Positions 8,677 through 17,260 of a stretch of 64,000 nucleotides of DNA are shown here, piece by piece. The DNA is taken from positions 252,017 through 316,016 of the forward strand of contig NNSG01000001.1 of NCBI GenBank assembly GCA_002256485.1, read 5' to 3'. Both the position numbers and the translations under genes were made by a program. The DNA comes from Fidelibacterota bacterium 408169 (lineage in GTDB: Bacteria > Fidelibacterota > Marinisomatia > Marinisomatales > TCS55). Position 1 is the stretch's first letter. Each line of letters begins with the position of its first letter. Below the pieces are notes generated by a model. That model did not search any database. It worked only from the letters and a program-made list of their open reading frames with translations, and was not told where the DNA came from.

Positions 8677-10521
8677 TTAATGAACTTTTGATTTAATAAC
8701 TTCAGTTTTCTTATTCTCATCGATTTCTTGATTTGAAAGAGAATCTTGTTCTGTTTCAAAAACAGGTTCTTCAGGTAATGTATCCTTTTTCACTTCCATA
8801 ATGGTTTGATTTAATATTGTATACCGACTCAGCGAAGCCTCAGCTTGTTCAGAATCTTTGTAATTATCATTAAGCCAAGAATAATATTTTAATGCACTGT
8901 CCTGTTTAAAAAATGTGTAATCATAATGATAAGCTAAAAAGTATGCAGCTCTGGCAGCCGTTTCACTCTGGCTTTCTTCATGGATTATTTTCCTGTAAAA
9001 TGTTAAGGCGTTTGCGGGATTCACCAGCCATTCCAATTCTCCCTGTCTGAGCATTGCTTGTACAGATTCCGAATCTAAAGGCAAGTCTAATGTTTTTCGT
9101 AAATAATCAGCATATTCCGAAGAAGGTAATTCTTCTAATATTCTCTTGCTGTAAATATCAGCTGATTCCGTATTGCCATTTGAAAAATGGATATAATACA
9201 AAACAAAGAGAGATTTCGGATAAAATTCGGATTCAGGAAATTCATCGACAATTCTATGAAAATGCATCATAGAAGAATCCTGCCGCTTAAAGTGAAAAGC
9301 TTCCAATTCGCCCAAATTATAAAGATGATTTGAAATAGACAACTCCGAAATATATAAATTCTCTTCCTGAACTTTTTTTAGTGAATCATTTTCAAGTGTG
9401 TCCAATGCAGTTTTGATTTGTACATTGCTTTCTTCCAATGAAGAAATTTCAGTTAGAGATTCTTGGTATTCTGTGATTTCCTTGGCCCGTAAATTAGCCG
9501 TAGATGTAAATGTAGATTGCCGAAATTCTCGCGAAACCTGGCCAAAATATTTTTCTGCATTTACAAGATCCCATTGGTCATATAATGAAATTTCTCCATG
9601 GATAAAATATGCTTCTGCGGATGTCTTCGAATTTTTATAATCTTCTTTTATTGATTCAATACGCGTGATAGCTTCTTCAATCTGGTAATCCATTTGATAA
9701 AGTTTGACTAATTCCAACTCAAGATCACCATGAATTGATGAATAAATATTGTCCAGCAGCATTGATTTAATCAAACTTTTCACTTTATCCCAATTACCCA
9801 ATAAACGATGGATCCGGACGATTTGCAGATTTGCTTCTTCCTTTCGCTTTTTGGATGGTGTGTTTTTTACTACTTCTTCATTCGCTGTCAATGCCTGCTC
9901 GTAGTTTTCTGCTCTAAAAGCAAGATCAGCGATTCTAAAATATATTTGACCCCGTTCATTTTTGTTTTTATTCGTTTCTGCAGCTAAAACAAGATGTTCC
10001 AGAGCTTCGCCCGGTTTGTCTGTTTCCAAGTATATTTCAGCAATAGCCAGATGTATTTTAGAAATAAAATCATTATCATTTGATGCATTCAACATAGATT
10101 GTAAAACTTCTAAAGCAGGTTGAGGCTTTCCTAATTTCCACTTACATAATGCCAGCCAAAATTCTGCTTCTTCCATATCGTCACTATATAATTCTGTATA
10201 TTGATTAAATAATAATTCAGCGATACGATATTCTTTGCGATGAAACCTGGCTTTCCCAATAATCAGCCTGGCATCTTGAACATATTTAGAATCAGGATAT
10301 TTATCGATCACATGTTGTGACTTTTCAATAACCTTACCATATGCATCAATTGCTGCCGGGGGAATGGATTCTCCTGCTTTTTCAAGGCGTTGTTTTTCTG
10401 CCTTTTCAAAATACAGCTGAGCATTATAAAACGTGTTGAAATACGCACATGATGAAAATATGAGAAGTGAAATCGTAATGATTAAGCGGGTTATGGGGCA
10501 GATCTGCTGTTTACAGGTCAT
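8677..10521 (-). CDS. Large TPR lipoprotein, function unknown
   Basis: 614 residues. The N-terminus is a lipoprotein signal peptide with a lipobox near IFSSCAYFNTFYNAQLYFEK, so the mature protein starts at Cys26. The rest is a long run of tetratricopeptide-like helices, for example YFRIADLAFRAENYEQALT and YFIHGEISLYDQWDLVNAEK. The first 150 residues resemble BamD-type solenoids; the C-terminus is acidic and low in complexity. Proteins that begin CAYFNTFYNA recur in FCB bacteria and are usually left hypothetical. It may act as a periplasmic scaffold. It stands 17 bases upstream of pyrK and diverges from the PEGA-like gene across 10522-10611. Confidence 0.8.
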   Translation of the reverse strand: MTCKQQICPITRLIITISLLIFSSCAYFNTFYNAQLYFEKAEKQRLEKAGESIPPAAIDAYGKVIEKSQHVIDKYPDSKYVQDARLIIGKARFHRKEYRIAELLFNQYTELYSDDMEEAEFWLALCKWKLGKPQPALEVLQSMLNASNDNDFISKIHLAIAEIYLETDKPGEALEHLVLAAETNKNKNERGQIYFRIADLAFRAENYEQALTANEEVVKNTPSKKRKEEANLQIVRIHRLLGNWDKVKSLIKSMLLDNIYSSIHGDLELELVKLYQMDYQIEEAITRIESIKEDYKNSKTSAEAYFIHGEISLYDQWDLVNAEKYFGQVSREFRQSTFTSTANLRAKEITEYQESLTEISSLEESNVQIKTALDTLENDSLKKVQEENLYISELSISNHLYNLGELEAFHFKRQDSSMMHFHRIVDEFPESEFYPKSLFVLYYIHFSNGNTESADIYSKRILEELPSSEYADYLRKTLDLPLDSESVQAMLRQGELEWLVNPANALTFYRKIIHEESQSETAARAAYFLAYHYDYTFFKQDSALKYYSWLNDNYKDSEQAEASLSRYTILNQTIMEVKKDTLPEEPVFETEQDSLSNQEIDENKKTEVIKSKVH

Positions 10522-10611
10522 TTTTCAAGCGGGAAATTCGCTGTCTTTTTGATTAAATCCAATGAATTAACTTGTTGGACTGATTTAGTTTGCAGAATAA
10601 TTTTCATTACT

Positions 10612-11052
10612 ATGTTTTCTCGGTCTACACTCATTTACGCCATTTTTCTTTCTTCTGTCTCAATCGTATTCTCATCTAATCCAGATACGACTGAAAAGAT
10701 CCAGGAAACAGGTTATATTTTTCCTACATGCGATAATTTAGGGATTGTACTCTTTGTGGATGGTGTGGAAGTAGGGAAATCTCCCTTAGGTCATCCGATT
10801 CCTGTATTAGCCGGATTTCATGAGGTTGGATATGCACCACCGAATATCGTTGATGAATATGTTAAAGCACGATTACATCAGGCCATTAAGCGAGTGTATG
10901 TTCCCATCGGAGATACTGTGAATGTTATTTTGCATTTTGATCATGAATACACTCAGTTCAGAGCGTTGCGTACGGAACATTCGATAACACAGTATATCGG
11001 TATGATGATGACTATATCTGCAGCATATCTTTTTTGGCGCATTTCGGGTTGA
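10612..11052 (+). CDS. Exported PEGA-like small protein
   Basis: 146 residues from the ATG at 10612; the frame is open 63 bases further upstream, but this ATG gives a clean signal peptide (MFSRSTLIYAIFLSSVSIVF). The mature part has a PEGA-like pattern, GIVLFVDGVEVGKSPLG followed by VLAGFHEVGYAPP, a carbohydrate- or surface-associated beta fold. A hydrophobic segment near the C-terminus (TQYIGMMMTISAAYLFWRI) may anchor it in the membrane. It is the first of two rightward genes and is divergent from the TPR lipoprotein gene. The role is unknown. Confidence 0.7.
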   Translation: MFSRSTLIYAIFLSSVSIVFSSNPDTTEKIQETGYIFPTCDNLGIVLFVDGVEVGKSPLGHPIPVLAGFHEVGYAPPNIVDEYVKARLHQAIKRVYVPIGDTVNVILHFDHEYTQFRALRTEHSITQYIGMMMTISAAYLFWRISG

Positions 11053-11094
11053 TTTGAGCTATTATTGTGTAAGAAAATTTTCTTAATTTTTGAT

Positions 11095-11298
11095 ATGGAT
11101 AAATTTACAACTTACGACCCTGCAATCAAATTTCGCGAAGAATATACATGGCCTGAAAAAGGGACAAAAAGAAATTGCCCGAAATGCGAAACATACATGC
11201 AGCTCAATGAAAAGAATGAAACATATTTCGGAAAACCCTGGTGGTGTCCAAAATGCTCGTGGCAGTTTTCCGAGGAAGAGTTAGTAGATCAAGCTTGA
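11095..11298 (+). CDS. Small zinc-ribbon protein
   Basis: 67 residues from the ATG at 11095. Two CPKC knuckles, at NCPKCETYMQ and WWCPKCSWQF, would bind one zinc ion. It probably belongs to the broad class of small cytosolic zinc ribbons of unknown role. A longer frame starts at 11065, but the ATG at 11095 removes an unlikely hydrophobic prefix. Its last 10 bases overlap the end of the convergent DUF1232 gene. Confidence 0.65.
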   Translation: MDKFTTYDPAIKFREEYTWPEKGTKRNCPKCETYMQLNEKNETYFGKPWWCPKCSWQFSEEELVDQA

Positions 11299-11675
11299 AA
11301 AAGATCTGAATTTTCGGACATTATCTGATCCACAACATACCTTACTATCACCAGATCATCTAAATATCCCAGATCGGGAATTTCATCAGGAATTTCATCA
11401 TCTTTATCAACGAAGTAATCTAAAGCATATAAAATTCGACGCTTGAGATTTTCGTCCAAATCATGCAGCGTCATTATAATATTATATAATCTGGACACAT
11501 CATTAATTAATTGGACAACAAAAGCGTTAAGATTTGTTTGGATCAGCGCTTCAAGTTTTTGTGGAATGACAGATAAAACATATTGCTCCCTAGCGAGATC
11601 AAATTCAGCAATTTTCTGTTCAGTTTTTTGAATGTCTTCTTCTGTTAAATTAAATTCTTCAGGTGTAGTTTCCAT
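11289..11675 (-). CDS. DUF1232 (YkvA-like) protein
   Basis: 128 residues. The C-terminal half carries the DUF1232 signature: ILYALDYFVDKDDEIPDEIP and LGYLDDLVIVRYVVD, where aliphatic residues usually form a short membrane-associated hairpin. Here that hairpin is unusually acidic, so a soluble protein is possible. The N-terminal half is helical and charged. Function of the family is unknown. It is convergent with the zinc-ribbon gene (10-base overlap) and divergent from bolA across 42 bases. Confidence 0.75.
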   Translation of the reverse strand: METTPEEFNLTEEDIQKTEQKIAEFDLAREQYVLSVIPQKLEALIQTNLNAFVVQLINDVSRLYNIIMTLHDLDENLKRRILYALDYFVDKDDEIPDEIPDLGYLDDLVIVRYVVDQIMSENSDLFQA

Positions 11676-11717
11676 GTGTAAATTTAACAGTAAGCAGTAA
11701 ACACTTTTGACATTTTA

Positions 11718-12008
11718 ATGACTTTAGAAGAAAAAATAATTCATAAATTGGAAACAGTGATTTCAGTAGAATATGTAGATATTCTGGATGATACCGGTAA
11801 ACATATCCATCACAAAATTTTTACTGGAGGAGCTCATCTATCTATCACTATTGTATCGTCTGATTTTGATGGAAAATCTTTGATAGAAAGACATCGATTA
11901 GTGTATAAAGGATTGAAACCTATGATAAAGAATGAGATTCATGCTTTGAGCTTAAAAACACATACTTTGGATGAATGGAACGAACTGAAAGGAGATCCCA
12001 ATCAATAG
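11718..12008 (+). CDS. BolA family protein
   Basis: 96 residues. The single BolA domain is complete: a GGAHLSITIVSSDFDGKSLI core with the conserved histidine, followed by ERHRLVYKGLKPMIKNEIHA. BolA proteins work with monothiol glutaredoxins in iron-sulfur cluster handling or act as morphogenes. No glutaredoxin is nearby. The TerB-like gene begins 10 bases downstream, so the two are probably co-transcribed. Confidence 0.9.
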   Translation: MTLEEKIIHKLETVISVEYVDILDDTGKHIHHKIFTGGAHLSITIVSSDFDGKSLIERHRLVYKGLKPMIKNEIHALSLKTHTLDEWNELKGDPNQ

Positions 12009-12018
12009 CCCACAAGAA

Positions 12019-12396
12019 ATGACACCATTAGAGGCCGTTACACACTTATTTACGTGTTTACAATTGGCAGATGGAAGAATGGATTTTGAAGAACGAGAGG
12101 CTTGGGCTGATGCTATTAGCGAATTATTTCCAGATCATTCAGAAGGACGAGCTGTAGATTTTATGCAGGATGCATCCAGATCGATCTTATTGATGGATAG
12201 TTTTGGAAGGCGGAACTATGCCATCAACCTGTGTGGTATAATAAATGATCATTTTTCAGAAGAAGATCTGCAGAATAAATTTGGTCCAAAGGTGGCGAAC
12301 CTCGTTGAGGCAGACGGTATGGTCTTTTCATCGGAAAAAGAGATGGTGGAAGATATTGAAAAAGAACTGGGAATTACGATTACGTTGGAGGATTAG
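12019..12396 (+). CDS. TerB-like helical protein
   Basis: 125 residues, all helical. The N-terminus LEAVTHLFTCLQLADGRMDF followed by EEREAWADAI resembles TerB/DjlA N-terminal domains, where acidic residues after helix one bind metal. The similarity is to the fold pattern, not to a specific tellurite-resistance protein. It follows bolA by 10 bases. Its stop overlaps the stop of the convergent thioredoxin-like gene by 4 bases. Confidence 0.55.
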   Translation: MTPLEAVTHLFTCLQLADGRMDFEEREAWADAISELFPDHSEGRAVDFMQDASRSILLMDSFGRRNYAINLCGIINDHFSEEDLQNKFGPKVANLVEADGMVFSSEKEMVEDIEKELGITITLED

Positions 12397-12950
12397 TCTT
12401 CTATTTCATCTTCCGGTTTCCAGTCGAAGTAATTGGGCGTATATGGTATTCTCATAAATATATCAGTGAAATCTTCCTCTAATGAACCAACGGGAGATTC
12501 AATAATTCTGCCAATTTCTTTTCCTTTATTATAAAAGATAATCGTTGGCACATGATGAATATTCTTCCCTTTTTGTTCTCCGCCCGGACTGACCCTATTT
12601 CGATCCACACTAACAATCTTTAAATTCTTATTATTGAATTTAATTTGATCCATAATTTTATACATTCTAGGCACTTCTCTTCGGCTGTCACCGCACCACG
12701 TTCCCATATAACACTCTATTTTTATTTCGTCTTCAATAGTCGATATTAACTCTAATGTTTCTTCATCTATTGCATAATTTTCATATTCTTCCTTAAACCA
12801 TTCCTTGAACTCTTTACGCTTTTCATAGTCACTACGTTGGCTCAATCCAATTAACATTGGGTTATCTTTTTTAGGGTCATTTATTATTTGAGGAGATTGC
12901 GCAGAAACTACGGTTAATAAAATGATGAATAAGTAAATACGTTTTTTCAT
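12393..12950 (-). CDS. Secreted thioredoxin-like protein with CGDS active site
   Basis: 185 residues from the ATG at 12950, which opens a signal peptide (MKKRIYLFIILLTVVSAQ); the frame runs 48 bases further upstream, into the SRAP gene. The thioredoxin fold is shown by IECYMGTWCGDSRREVPRMY and the cis-proline region HHVPTIIFYNKGKEIGRI. The active site is WCGDS, so the second cysteine of CXXC is a serine; this suggests a monothiol or binding role rather than a dithiol oxidoreductase. The start lies 4 bases after the SRAP stop, so the two genes are probably coupled. Periplasmic location is inferred. Confidence 0.75.
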   Translation of the reverse strand: MKKRIYLFIILLTVVSAQSPQIINDPKKDNPMLIGLSQRSDYEKRKEFKEWFKEEYENYAIDEETLELISTIEDEIKIECYMGTWCGDSRREVPRMYKIMDQIKFNNKNLKIVSVDRNRVSPGGEQKGKNIHHVPTIIFYNKGKEIGRIIESPVGSLEEDFTDIFMRIPYTPNYFDWKPEDEIED

Positions 12951-12954
12951 ATGA

Positions 12955-13626
12955 TTAAAATAAGGTTTTCTGATCAATGTGTAAGATTGAAATATCATTA
13001 TTCTTCGGTGAATTTACACGTTTCGAAACTGGATAGGCATTCATCTCTTTTTCGTCATATGGTTTAAGTAAATGAATGACTTCTTCAAGCGGCTCATCAG
13101 AGATCCACACTTTTTCCATTTCTGGGGTGAGCATGACCGGCATTCGGTTATGAATGGGTTTCATTAGATCATTGGGTTCGGTCGTAATAATGGTGAATGT
13201 TCGCACGTCCCTCCCGTCGGGTGCATTCCACGATTCCCACAAACCGGCAAACGTAAAGAGGCTTTCATCGGATAATGTGATACGATAGGGCTGTTTTTCG
13301 CTCCCTGAACGCTGCCATTCGTAAAATCCGTCCGATATGACTAAACAACGCCTTTTTTCCGCTGTATCTCGAAATGAGGGCTTTTCTGCGATGGTCTCGC
13401 CTCGGGCATTGATGAGTTTATTGCCAATACGTTCATCTTTCGCCCAATGAGGTATCAGTCCCCATTTGTGGAATGACGCCTGTTCCGGAGCTTCATTGGT
13501 GATGATGGGCAATATTTGGGAAGGTGCGGCATTGTAGTTCTTGGTGAACATGGCCGGATCGATATGGATCTCGAACCTATCCTCGATCTCATCTTTTTCT
13601 TTACTGATGGAAAAGCGCCCGCACAT
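12955..13626 (-). CDS. SRAP (HMCES/YedK) abasic-site crosslinking protein
   Basis: 223 residues. The catalytic Cys2 follows the initiator Met (MCGRFS). Other family blocks are YNAAPSQILPI, KWGLIPHWAK, NARGETIAEKPSF, SDGFYEWQ and HNRMPVML with the catalytic histidine. SRAP proteins form a thiazolidine crosslink with abasic sites in single-stranded DNA and shield them during replication. Base composition is richer in G+C than the genes to the left, as is the Y-family polymerase operon nearby; both concern damaged DNA, so they may have arrived together. A half copy of a dispersed repeat begins just upstream (13639-13672). Confidence 0.93.
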   Translation of the reverse strand: MCGRFSISKEKDEIEDRFEIHIDPAMFTKNYNAAPSQILPIITNEAPEQASFHKWGLIPHWAKDERIGNKLINARGETIAEKPSFRDTAEKRRCLVISDGFYEWQRSGSEKQPYRITLSDESLFTFAGLWESWNAPDGRDVRTFTIITTEPNDLMKPIHNRMPVMLTPEMEKVWISDEPLEEVIHLLKPYDEKEMNAYPVSKRVNSPKNNDISILHIDQKTLF

Positions 13627-13638
13627 GGTTAGAATTTA

Positions 13639-13672
13639 TGTTATTCTGAAGGAGTGAAACGACTGAAGAATC
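13639..13672. repeat. Half copy of a dispersed repeat
   Basis: The sequence TGTTATTCTGAAGGAGTG, then AAACGACTGAAGAATC, closely matches the left arm of the inverted repeat at 17261-17300. Only one arm is present here. It lies just upstream of the SRAP start codon. Confidence 0.65.
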
Positions 13673-13693
13673 AATATTATATCCCTATCTATA

Positions 13694-13714
13694 TCTTCCC
13701 CACATTGGGGAAGA
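13694..13714. other. Perfect 8-bp hairpin TCTTCCCC/GGGGAAGA
   Basis: An 8-bp perfect stem with a five-base ACATT loop, between the SRAP gene and the DUF559 cassette. No U-tract follows on either strand, so it is more likely part of the repeat complex than a terminator. Confidence 0.5.
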
Positions 13715-13743
13715 CCCAAATTTTTGGAAGAGGAGGATTTTGT

Positions 13744-13786
13744 CCCCTCCTTTTTGTTCAAGGAGGGGATGTGGGGTGGTTAACAG
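13744..13786. repeat. 43-bp hairpin-bearing repeat, left copy
   Basis: Contains a 9-bp stem (CCCCTCCTT/AAGGAGGGG) with loop TTTGTTC, followed by GTGGGGTGGTTAACAG. A second direct copy with 37 of 43 bases identical by eye lies at 14231-14273. The pair brackets the DUF559 gene. The GGGTGGTT motif also recurs inverted, as AACCACCC at 14180-14187. Confidence 0.85.
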
Positions 13787-13794
13787 TATTCAAA

Positions 13795-14172
13795 TTATGA
13801 ATTACTTAATTCTTTACACTTATCAGTAATAATTGTTAATACACCATCCATACTTTCATCTATTTCATTATTATAAAATCGTATTATATGATAACCCAAA
13901 TTATTTAACCTTCCTTCTCGTTCTTTATCTTCTTTTTTTGCTTTTGGTGATAAATGACCCGAACCATCCAACTCAACTATCAATTTTACTTTAGGACAAC
14001 AAAAATCAACTATATCATTTTCAATTCCCTGCTGTCTTCTAAATTTGAATCCATCCAATTGACTGCCTTTTAAATAATTCCAGAGTTTTTGCTCCCATGG
14101 TGTTGGGAAATTTCTTAATAATCTTCTAACTGACTTTTGCTTTTTGGGATTGATGCGGTGTTTTTTCATCAT
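13795..14172 (-). CDS. DUF559 (Vsr-like PD-(D/E)XK) endonuclease-domain protein
   Basis: 125 residues. The nuclease core reads FRRQQGIENDIVDFCCPKVK then LIVELDGSGH, giving the D...ExD pattern of the very-short-patch-repair/type II restriction fold. A basic N-terminus (KKHRINPKKQK) may contact DNA. DUF559 proteins are widespread, usually stand-alone and uncharacterised. The gene lies alone between direct and inverted GC-rich hairpin repeats (13744-13786, 14180-14217, 14231-14273), which suggests a small mobile or homing-type unit. No transposase or partner methylase is visible. Confidence 0.88.
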   Translation of the reverse strand: MMKKHRINPKKQKSVRRLLRNFPTPWEQKLWNYLKGSQLDGFKFRRQQGIENDIVDFCCPKVKLIVELDGSGHLSPKAKKEDKEREGRLNNLGYHIIRFYNNEIDESMDGVLTIITDKCKELSNS

Positions 14173-14179
14173 TTATCTC

Positions 14180-14217
14180 AACCACCCTGAAATCCCTCCT
14201 TACCATAAGGAGGGATT
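14180..14217. repeat. Inverted repeat with 12-bp hairpin, right of DUF559 gene
   Basis: AACCACCC (14180-14187) is the reverse complement of GGGTGGTT in the left copy. It is followed by a perfect 12-bp stem AATCCCTCCTTA/TAAGGAGGGATT with loop CCA. Together with the left copy it forms inverted borders facing the DUF559 gene. Confidence 0.8.
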
Positions 14218-14230
14218 TACGTTTTTTTAT

Positions 14231-14273
14231 CCACTCCTTCTTGTTCAAGGAGGGGTTATGGAGTGGTTATCAG
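14231..14273. repeat. 43-bp hairpin-bearing repeat, right copy
   Basis: Direct copy of 13744-13786 with six mismatches by eye. Its stem is CCACTCCTT/AAGGAGGGG with loop CTTGTTC, and it ends GGAGTGGTTATCAG. A weaker related hairpin (TCCCTCTT...AAAGGGGGA) follows at about 14297-14315. These hairpins lie at the 3' end of umuC and could also stop its transcript. Confidence 0.8.
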
Positions 14274-14325
14274 AATTTTGCGAATCAAAATTTAAGTCCC
14301 TCTTATCAAAGGGGGAATATTTCGT

Positions 14326-15588
14326 TTACACGGTGATGGTCATAAAGTCGGCCCAGCGGGTGGTATAACACGGCGAAAGCCGTTCCTGGCGGAGTGTCCA
14401 TCGGCGGGCAAAACCCTGTTCTGCCACACGCAATACGTCCCGGCCTTCTCTGTCGTTCACCTTATCCATGGCAGTCATGAGGCGCATGTGGCGGTCCTCA
14501 TCCGTGGGATGAAATAAATTGTACTGAACCGTGTTGGCGGGCACCAGTCCGCTGACGATGACTCCGGCCTTTTTATACTGGTACCCTTCCCGGTAAATGG
14601 ACTCCAAACCCCGCAGCGCTGCCTGGACGACGGTCAGGGTACTATTGGACGCCACCGGCAGGCGCGCACACCGGACATTCTTATACTGGGGAAGGTCCGG
14701 GCGAAAGGGATTGGTGTGGAGAAAAACGTTTACGAGATTGGTACAGGAATTCTGTGTACGCAGCTTTTCGGCGCAGCGGGTGGCATACATGGAGACGGCC
14801 TGTTTTAATTCATCCAGTTCTGTGACCATAGTGCCGAAGGAACGGGACGTGCAAATCTCTTTCTTCTTCTGGGGCTGATCCTCTAATGGAATGCATGGCT
14901 CTCCTTTCAATTCTTTCTGGAGTCGCAGTCCCACCACGGTCATATTTTCTTTTATCCAGCCTTCCGGCATGCGCCGCAGGTCCCAGGCCGTATTGATTCC
15001 CCAGGAACGTAAAAAACGGGCATACCTCCGCCCCACGCCCCACAGCTTTTCCACAGGCAGTTTTTTCAGGCAATATTCAATGGTTTCTTCCTTGGTCAAA
15101 ACGCAGACACCGGAATCGTCCGGGAGGCGTTTGGCAATGTGGTTGGCCACCTTGGCCAATGTTTTGGTAGGCGCCACGCCAATGGACACAGGAATACCCG
15201 TCCACTGTTTCACTGTTTTTCGCAAATTGGACCCGAACCGATCCATTCCATCGGCCGTGAGGCCACTGCAATCCAAAAATGCCTCATCAATGGAATATAT
15301 CTCCATGGCGGCGCTGTGGTGGGCCAGGGTGCGCATGACCCGCTGGGACATATCGCCATAGAGTGCAAAATTGGAGGAAAAGACGGCCACGTTGTGCCTG
15401 GCGTAGACATCCTCTTTCTTAAAGGCCGGCTCGCCCATGGCAATGCCCAAGGCCTTGGCCTCGTTGGACCGGGCAATGACACAGCCGTCATTATTGGACA
15501 GGACCACAATGGGCCGCTCCTCCAGCCGGGGATCAAAAACCCGCTCGCAGGAGGCGTAAAAATTATTGCAGTCAACGAGGGCGTACAT
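14326..15588 (-). CDS. umuC: Y-family DNA polymerase V catalytic subunit
   Basis: 420 residues, full length for UmuC. The polymerase motifs are intact: [20 protein letters not shown] with the first catalytic aspartate, [20 protein letters not shown], and [10 protein letters not shown] with the second acidic pair. The HhH and little-finger regions and the C-terminal UmuC domain follow. It carries out translesion synthesis together with processed UmuD. It is G+C-rich compared with the flanking genome and uses many GC-ending codons, a sign of transfer. It follows the CoA-transferase gene by two bases and lies at the end of the umuD-caiB-umuC unit. Confidence 0.96.
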   Translation of the reverse strand: MYALVDCNNFYASCERVFDPRLEERPIVVLSNNDGCVIARSNEAKALGIAMGEPAFKKEDVYARHNVAVFSSNFALYGDMSQRVMRTLAHHSAAMEIYSIDEAFLDCSGLTADGMDRFGSNLRKTVKQWTGIPVSIGVAPTKTLAKVANHIAKRLPDDSGVCVLTKEETIEYCLKKLPVEKLWGVGRRYARFLRSWGINTAWDLRRMPEGWIKENMTVVGLRLQKELKGEPCIPLEDQPQKKKEICTSRSFGTMVTELDELKQAVSMYATRCAEKLRTQNSCTNLVNVFLHTNPFRPDLPQYKNVRCARLPVASNSTLTVVQAALRGLESIYREGYQYKKAGVIVSGLVPANTVQYNLFHPTDEDRHMRLMTAMDKVNDREGRDVLRVAEQGFARRWTLRQERLSPCYTTRWADFMTITV

Positions 15589-15590
15589 GG

Positions 15591-16769
15591 TTATTCTTGA
15601 TATATAATAATATTATTATTGATCAAACTATTTATCTCATCTTTACCAAGTTGTAGTTCATCTTCCAATATAGTCCTTGTATGCTCGCCGAAATGAGGCG
15701 GCCTGGAAATAGGGGAATCTTTATCTGAATAGGCGCCCTGGCGGACGGCCCGAACGTTCTCATCTTCCACCACCATATTCAACGCCGACGGATCAGCAAA
15801 TACATGTTCCAGGTCATTGAGTTCTCCTGCAGGGATCTTTGCATTGTGGAGCTTCTGAAGCAGTTCATCCCTGTCCATGTTTTCCAATGCATCTGCCAAA
15901 AGGACCTTCAACTCATCCCTGTTCTGAACGCGGCCGTGGTTGGTCTCAAATTCCGAATAGACCTCTAAACCAAGGATATCCATAAGTCCGGCGAACTGCA
16001 TGTTATTTCCCACAGCTAAAATGAGATATTGTCCATTCCTGCATTTATACAACGTGCCGTAAGGCACAATATTGGGATGATCGGAACCCAGTGGTTTGGG
16101 CACGTGGCCGGTGTTGAGAAAATTGGAGCCCTGGTTCACCAGCCCGGACAAGGCAGAATCGAAGAGTGAGATGGGAATATAGCAGCCTTCCCCCAATCTC
16201 TCCTTCGACCACAGCGCCATGAGGATGGCCTCCTTCAGCTGGTGCCCGGCCAATACGTCCATAAGCGCCACGGGCATTTTGCACATTTCATCAGTGCCGT
16301 TCATGCTGGTATAGCCCGTTTCCGCCTGGATGATGGCATCGTAACCGGCGCGTGACGAATCATTGCCGTAACCGGTGATATGTCCGTAAATGATATTGGG
16401 GTTATGTTTTTTGACTTCGTTGTAGGCTACACCCAGTTTTTCTGCATCTCCCGGTTTATAGCTGGCGATGACCACGTCCGCCGTTTTCAGTAGATCATAA
16501 AGCACATCTCGGCCCTGCTGTTGAGAAATATCCAGCGCCAGTGACCGTTTACCGAAGTTCACCGAAGCGAAGTAAGCAGAAATATCCGAATCGCCACACT
16601 CCCCAGCTGTGCGCCAGGAACGGGTCACATCGCCGTTGGTCCGGGGATTTTCGATCTTGATGACCGATGCACCGAATTCAGCAAAGAATGCTCCCACAGA
16701 CGGCCCGGCCAAGACCGACGCAAGTTCTATGATCTTTAGTCCGGAGCAAAGGTCGTGGAATTGATTCAT
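15591..16769 (-). CDS. CaiB/BaiF family (class III) CoA-transferase between umuD and umuC
   Basis: 392 residues. The N-terminal Rossmann part has [20 protein letters not shown] and [11 protein letters not shown], and the catalytic aspartate is Asp171 in [15 protein letters not shown]. Class III enzymes move CoA between organic acids such as formate/oxalate, carnitine or bile acids; the substrate cannot be told here. Two things are odd: it starts one base below the umuD stop and ends two bases before the umuC start, so it forms one transcript with SOS polymerase genes. The last residues ([10 protein letters not shown]) are AT-rich and may be a junction. No other acyl-CoA gene is near. Confidence 0.9.
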   Translation of the reverse strand: MNQFHDLCSGLKIIELASVLAGPSVGAFFAEFGASVIKIENPRTNGDVTRSWRTAGECGDSDISAYFASVNFGKRSLALDISQQQGRDVLYDLLKTADVVIASYKPGDAEKLGVAYNEVKKHNPNIIYGHITGYGNDSSRAGYDAIIQAETGYTSMNGTDEMCKMPVALMDVLAGHQLKEAILMALWSKERLGEGCYIPISLFDSALSGLVNQGSNFLNTGHVPKPLGSDHPNIVPYGTLYKCRNGQYLILAVGNNMQFAGLMDILGLEVYSEFETNHGRVQNRDELKVLLADALENMDRDELLQKLHNAKIPAGELNDLEHVFADPSALNMVVEDENVRAVRQGAYSDKDSPISRPPHFGEHTRTILEDELQLGKDEINSLINNNIIIYQE

Positions 16770-16770
16770 A

Positions 16771-17232
16771 TTACGACGGTTTATGGACCACGTATGTCAC
16801 CACACCCCAGACCTGGAAATCCATGTCATCATCGATCTTGATGGGCGTATAATCGGGATGGTCCGGCATGAGGTAAAGATCATTACCTTTTTTCATAATC
16901 CGCTTCACAGTGAATTCACCGTTGATAATCCCCAGAACGATGCTTTTGTTTCGAGGTTCTTCGGCCCTGTCCACAATGAGAAGATCACCATTTTGTATCC
17001 CGGCTCCTTCCATGGAATTGCCTTTTACCCTGACGTAAAAAGTAGCCGACGGATGCTTGATAAGAAATTCGTTAAGATCGATCGGTAAGTCTGTATAATC
17101 TTCCGCCGGTGATGGAAACCCGGCACTGACCTGGGATTCAATTAAAGGTATTTTAAGTTTGGATTCAGTTTCTGCGGAATAAAATTCCAACTCGCTTGTT
17201 TCTGAAATCTTCTTTAAGCGCATATCAACCAT
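16771..17232 (-). CDS. umuD: UmuD-like S24 self-cleaving protein
   Basis: 153 residues. The autocleavage site is VSAGFPSPAEDY (Ala37-Gly38), the catalytic serine is Ser73 in VKGNSMEGAGI and the lysine is Lys110 in FTVKRIM. This matches UmuD; LexA's DNA-binding helix-turn-helix is absent. RecA-assisted cleavage would yield UmuD', the polymerase V accessory subunit. It heads the tight umuD-CoA-transferase-umuC unit. I do not see a familiar LexA box in the short leader 17233-17260; a repeat element lies directly beyond. Start could also be Met4. Confidence 0.93.
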   Translation of the reverse strand: MVDMRLKKISETSELEFYSAETESKLKIPLIESQVSAGFPSPAEDYTDLPIDLNEFLIKHPSATFYVRVKGNSMEGAGIQNGDLLIVDRAEEPRNKSIVLGIINGEFTVKRIMKKGNDLYLMPDHPDYTPIKIDDDMDFQVWGVVTYVVHKPS

Positions 17233-17260
17233 GTGAGATATTACGCAGAATTTTCCTATG

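Noticed and set aside
10561-10611. Promoter TTGGAC-17-TAATTT before the PEGA-like gene
   Set aside because: Both boxes are weak and the leader would be too short for a ribosome site.
14597-15600. Several long frames opposite or inside umuC
   Set aside because: They follow from the high G+C content of umuC; none has family motifs or a ribosome site.
17233-17260. LexA/SOS box before umuD
   Set aside because: No CTGT-N8-ACAG or GAAC-N4-GTTC pattern is visible in the leader.
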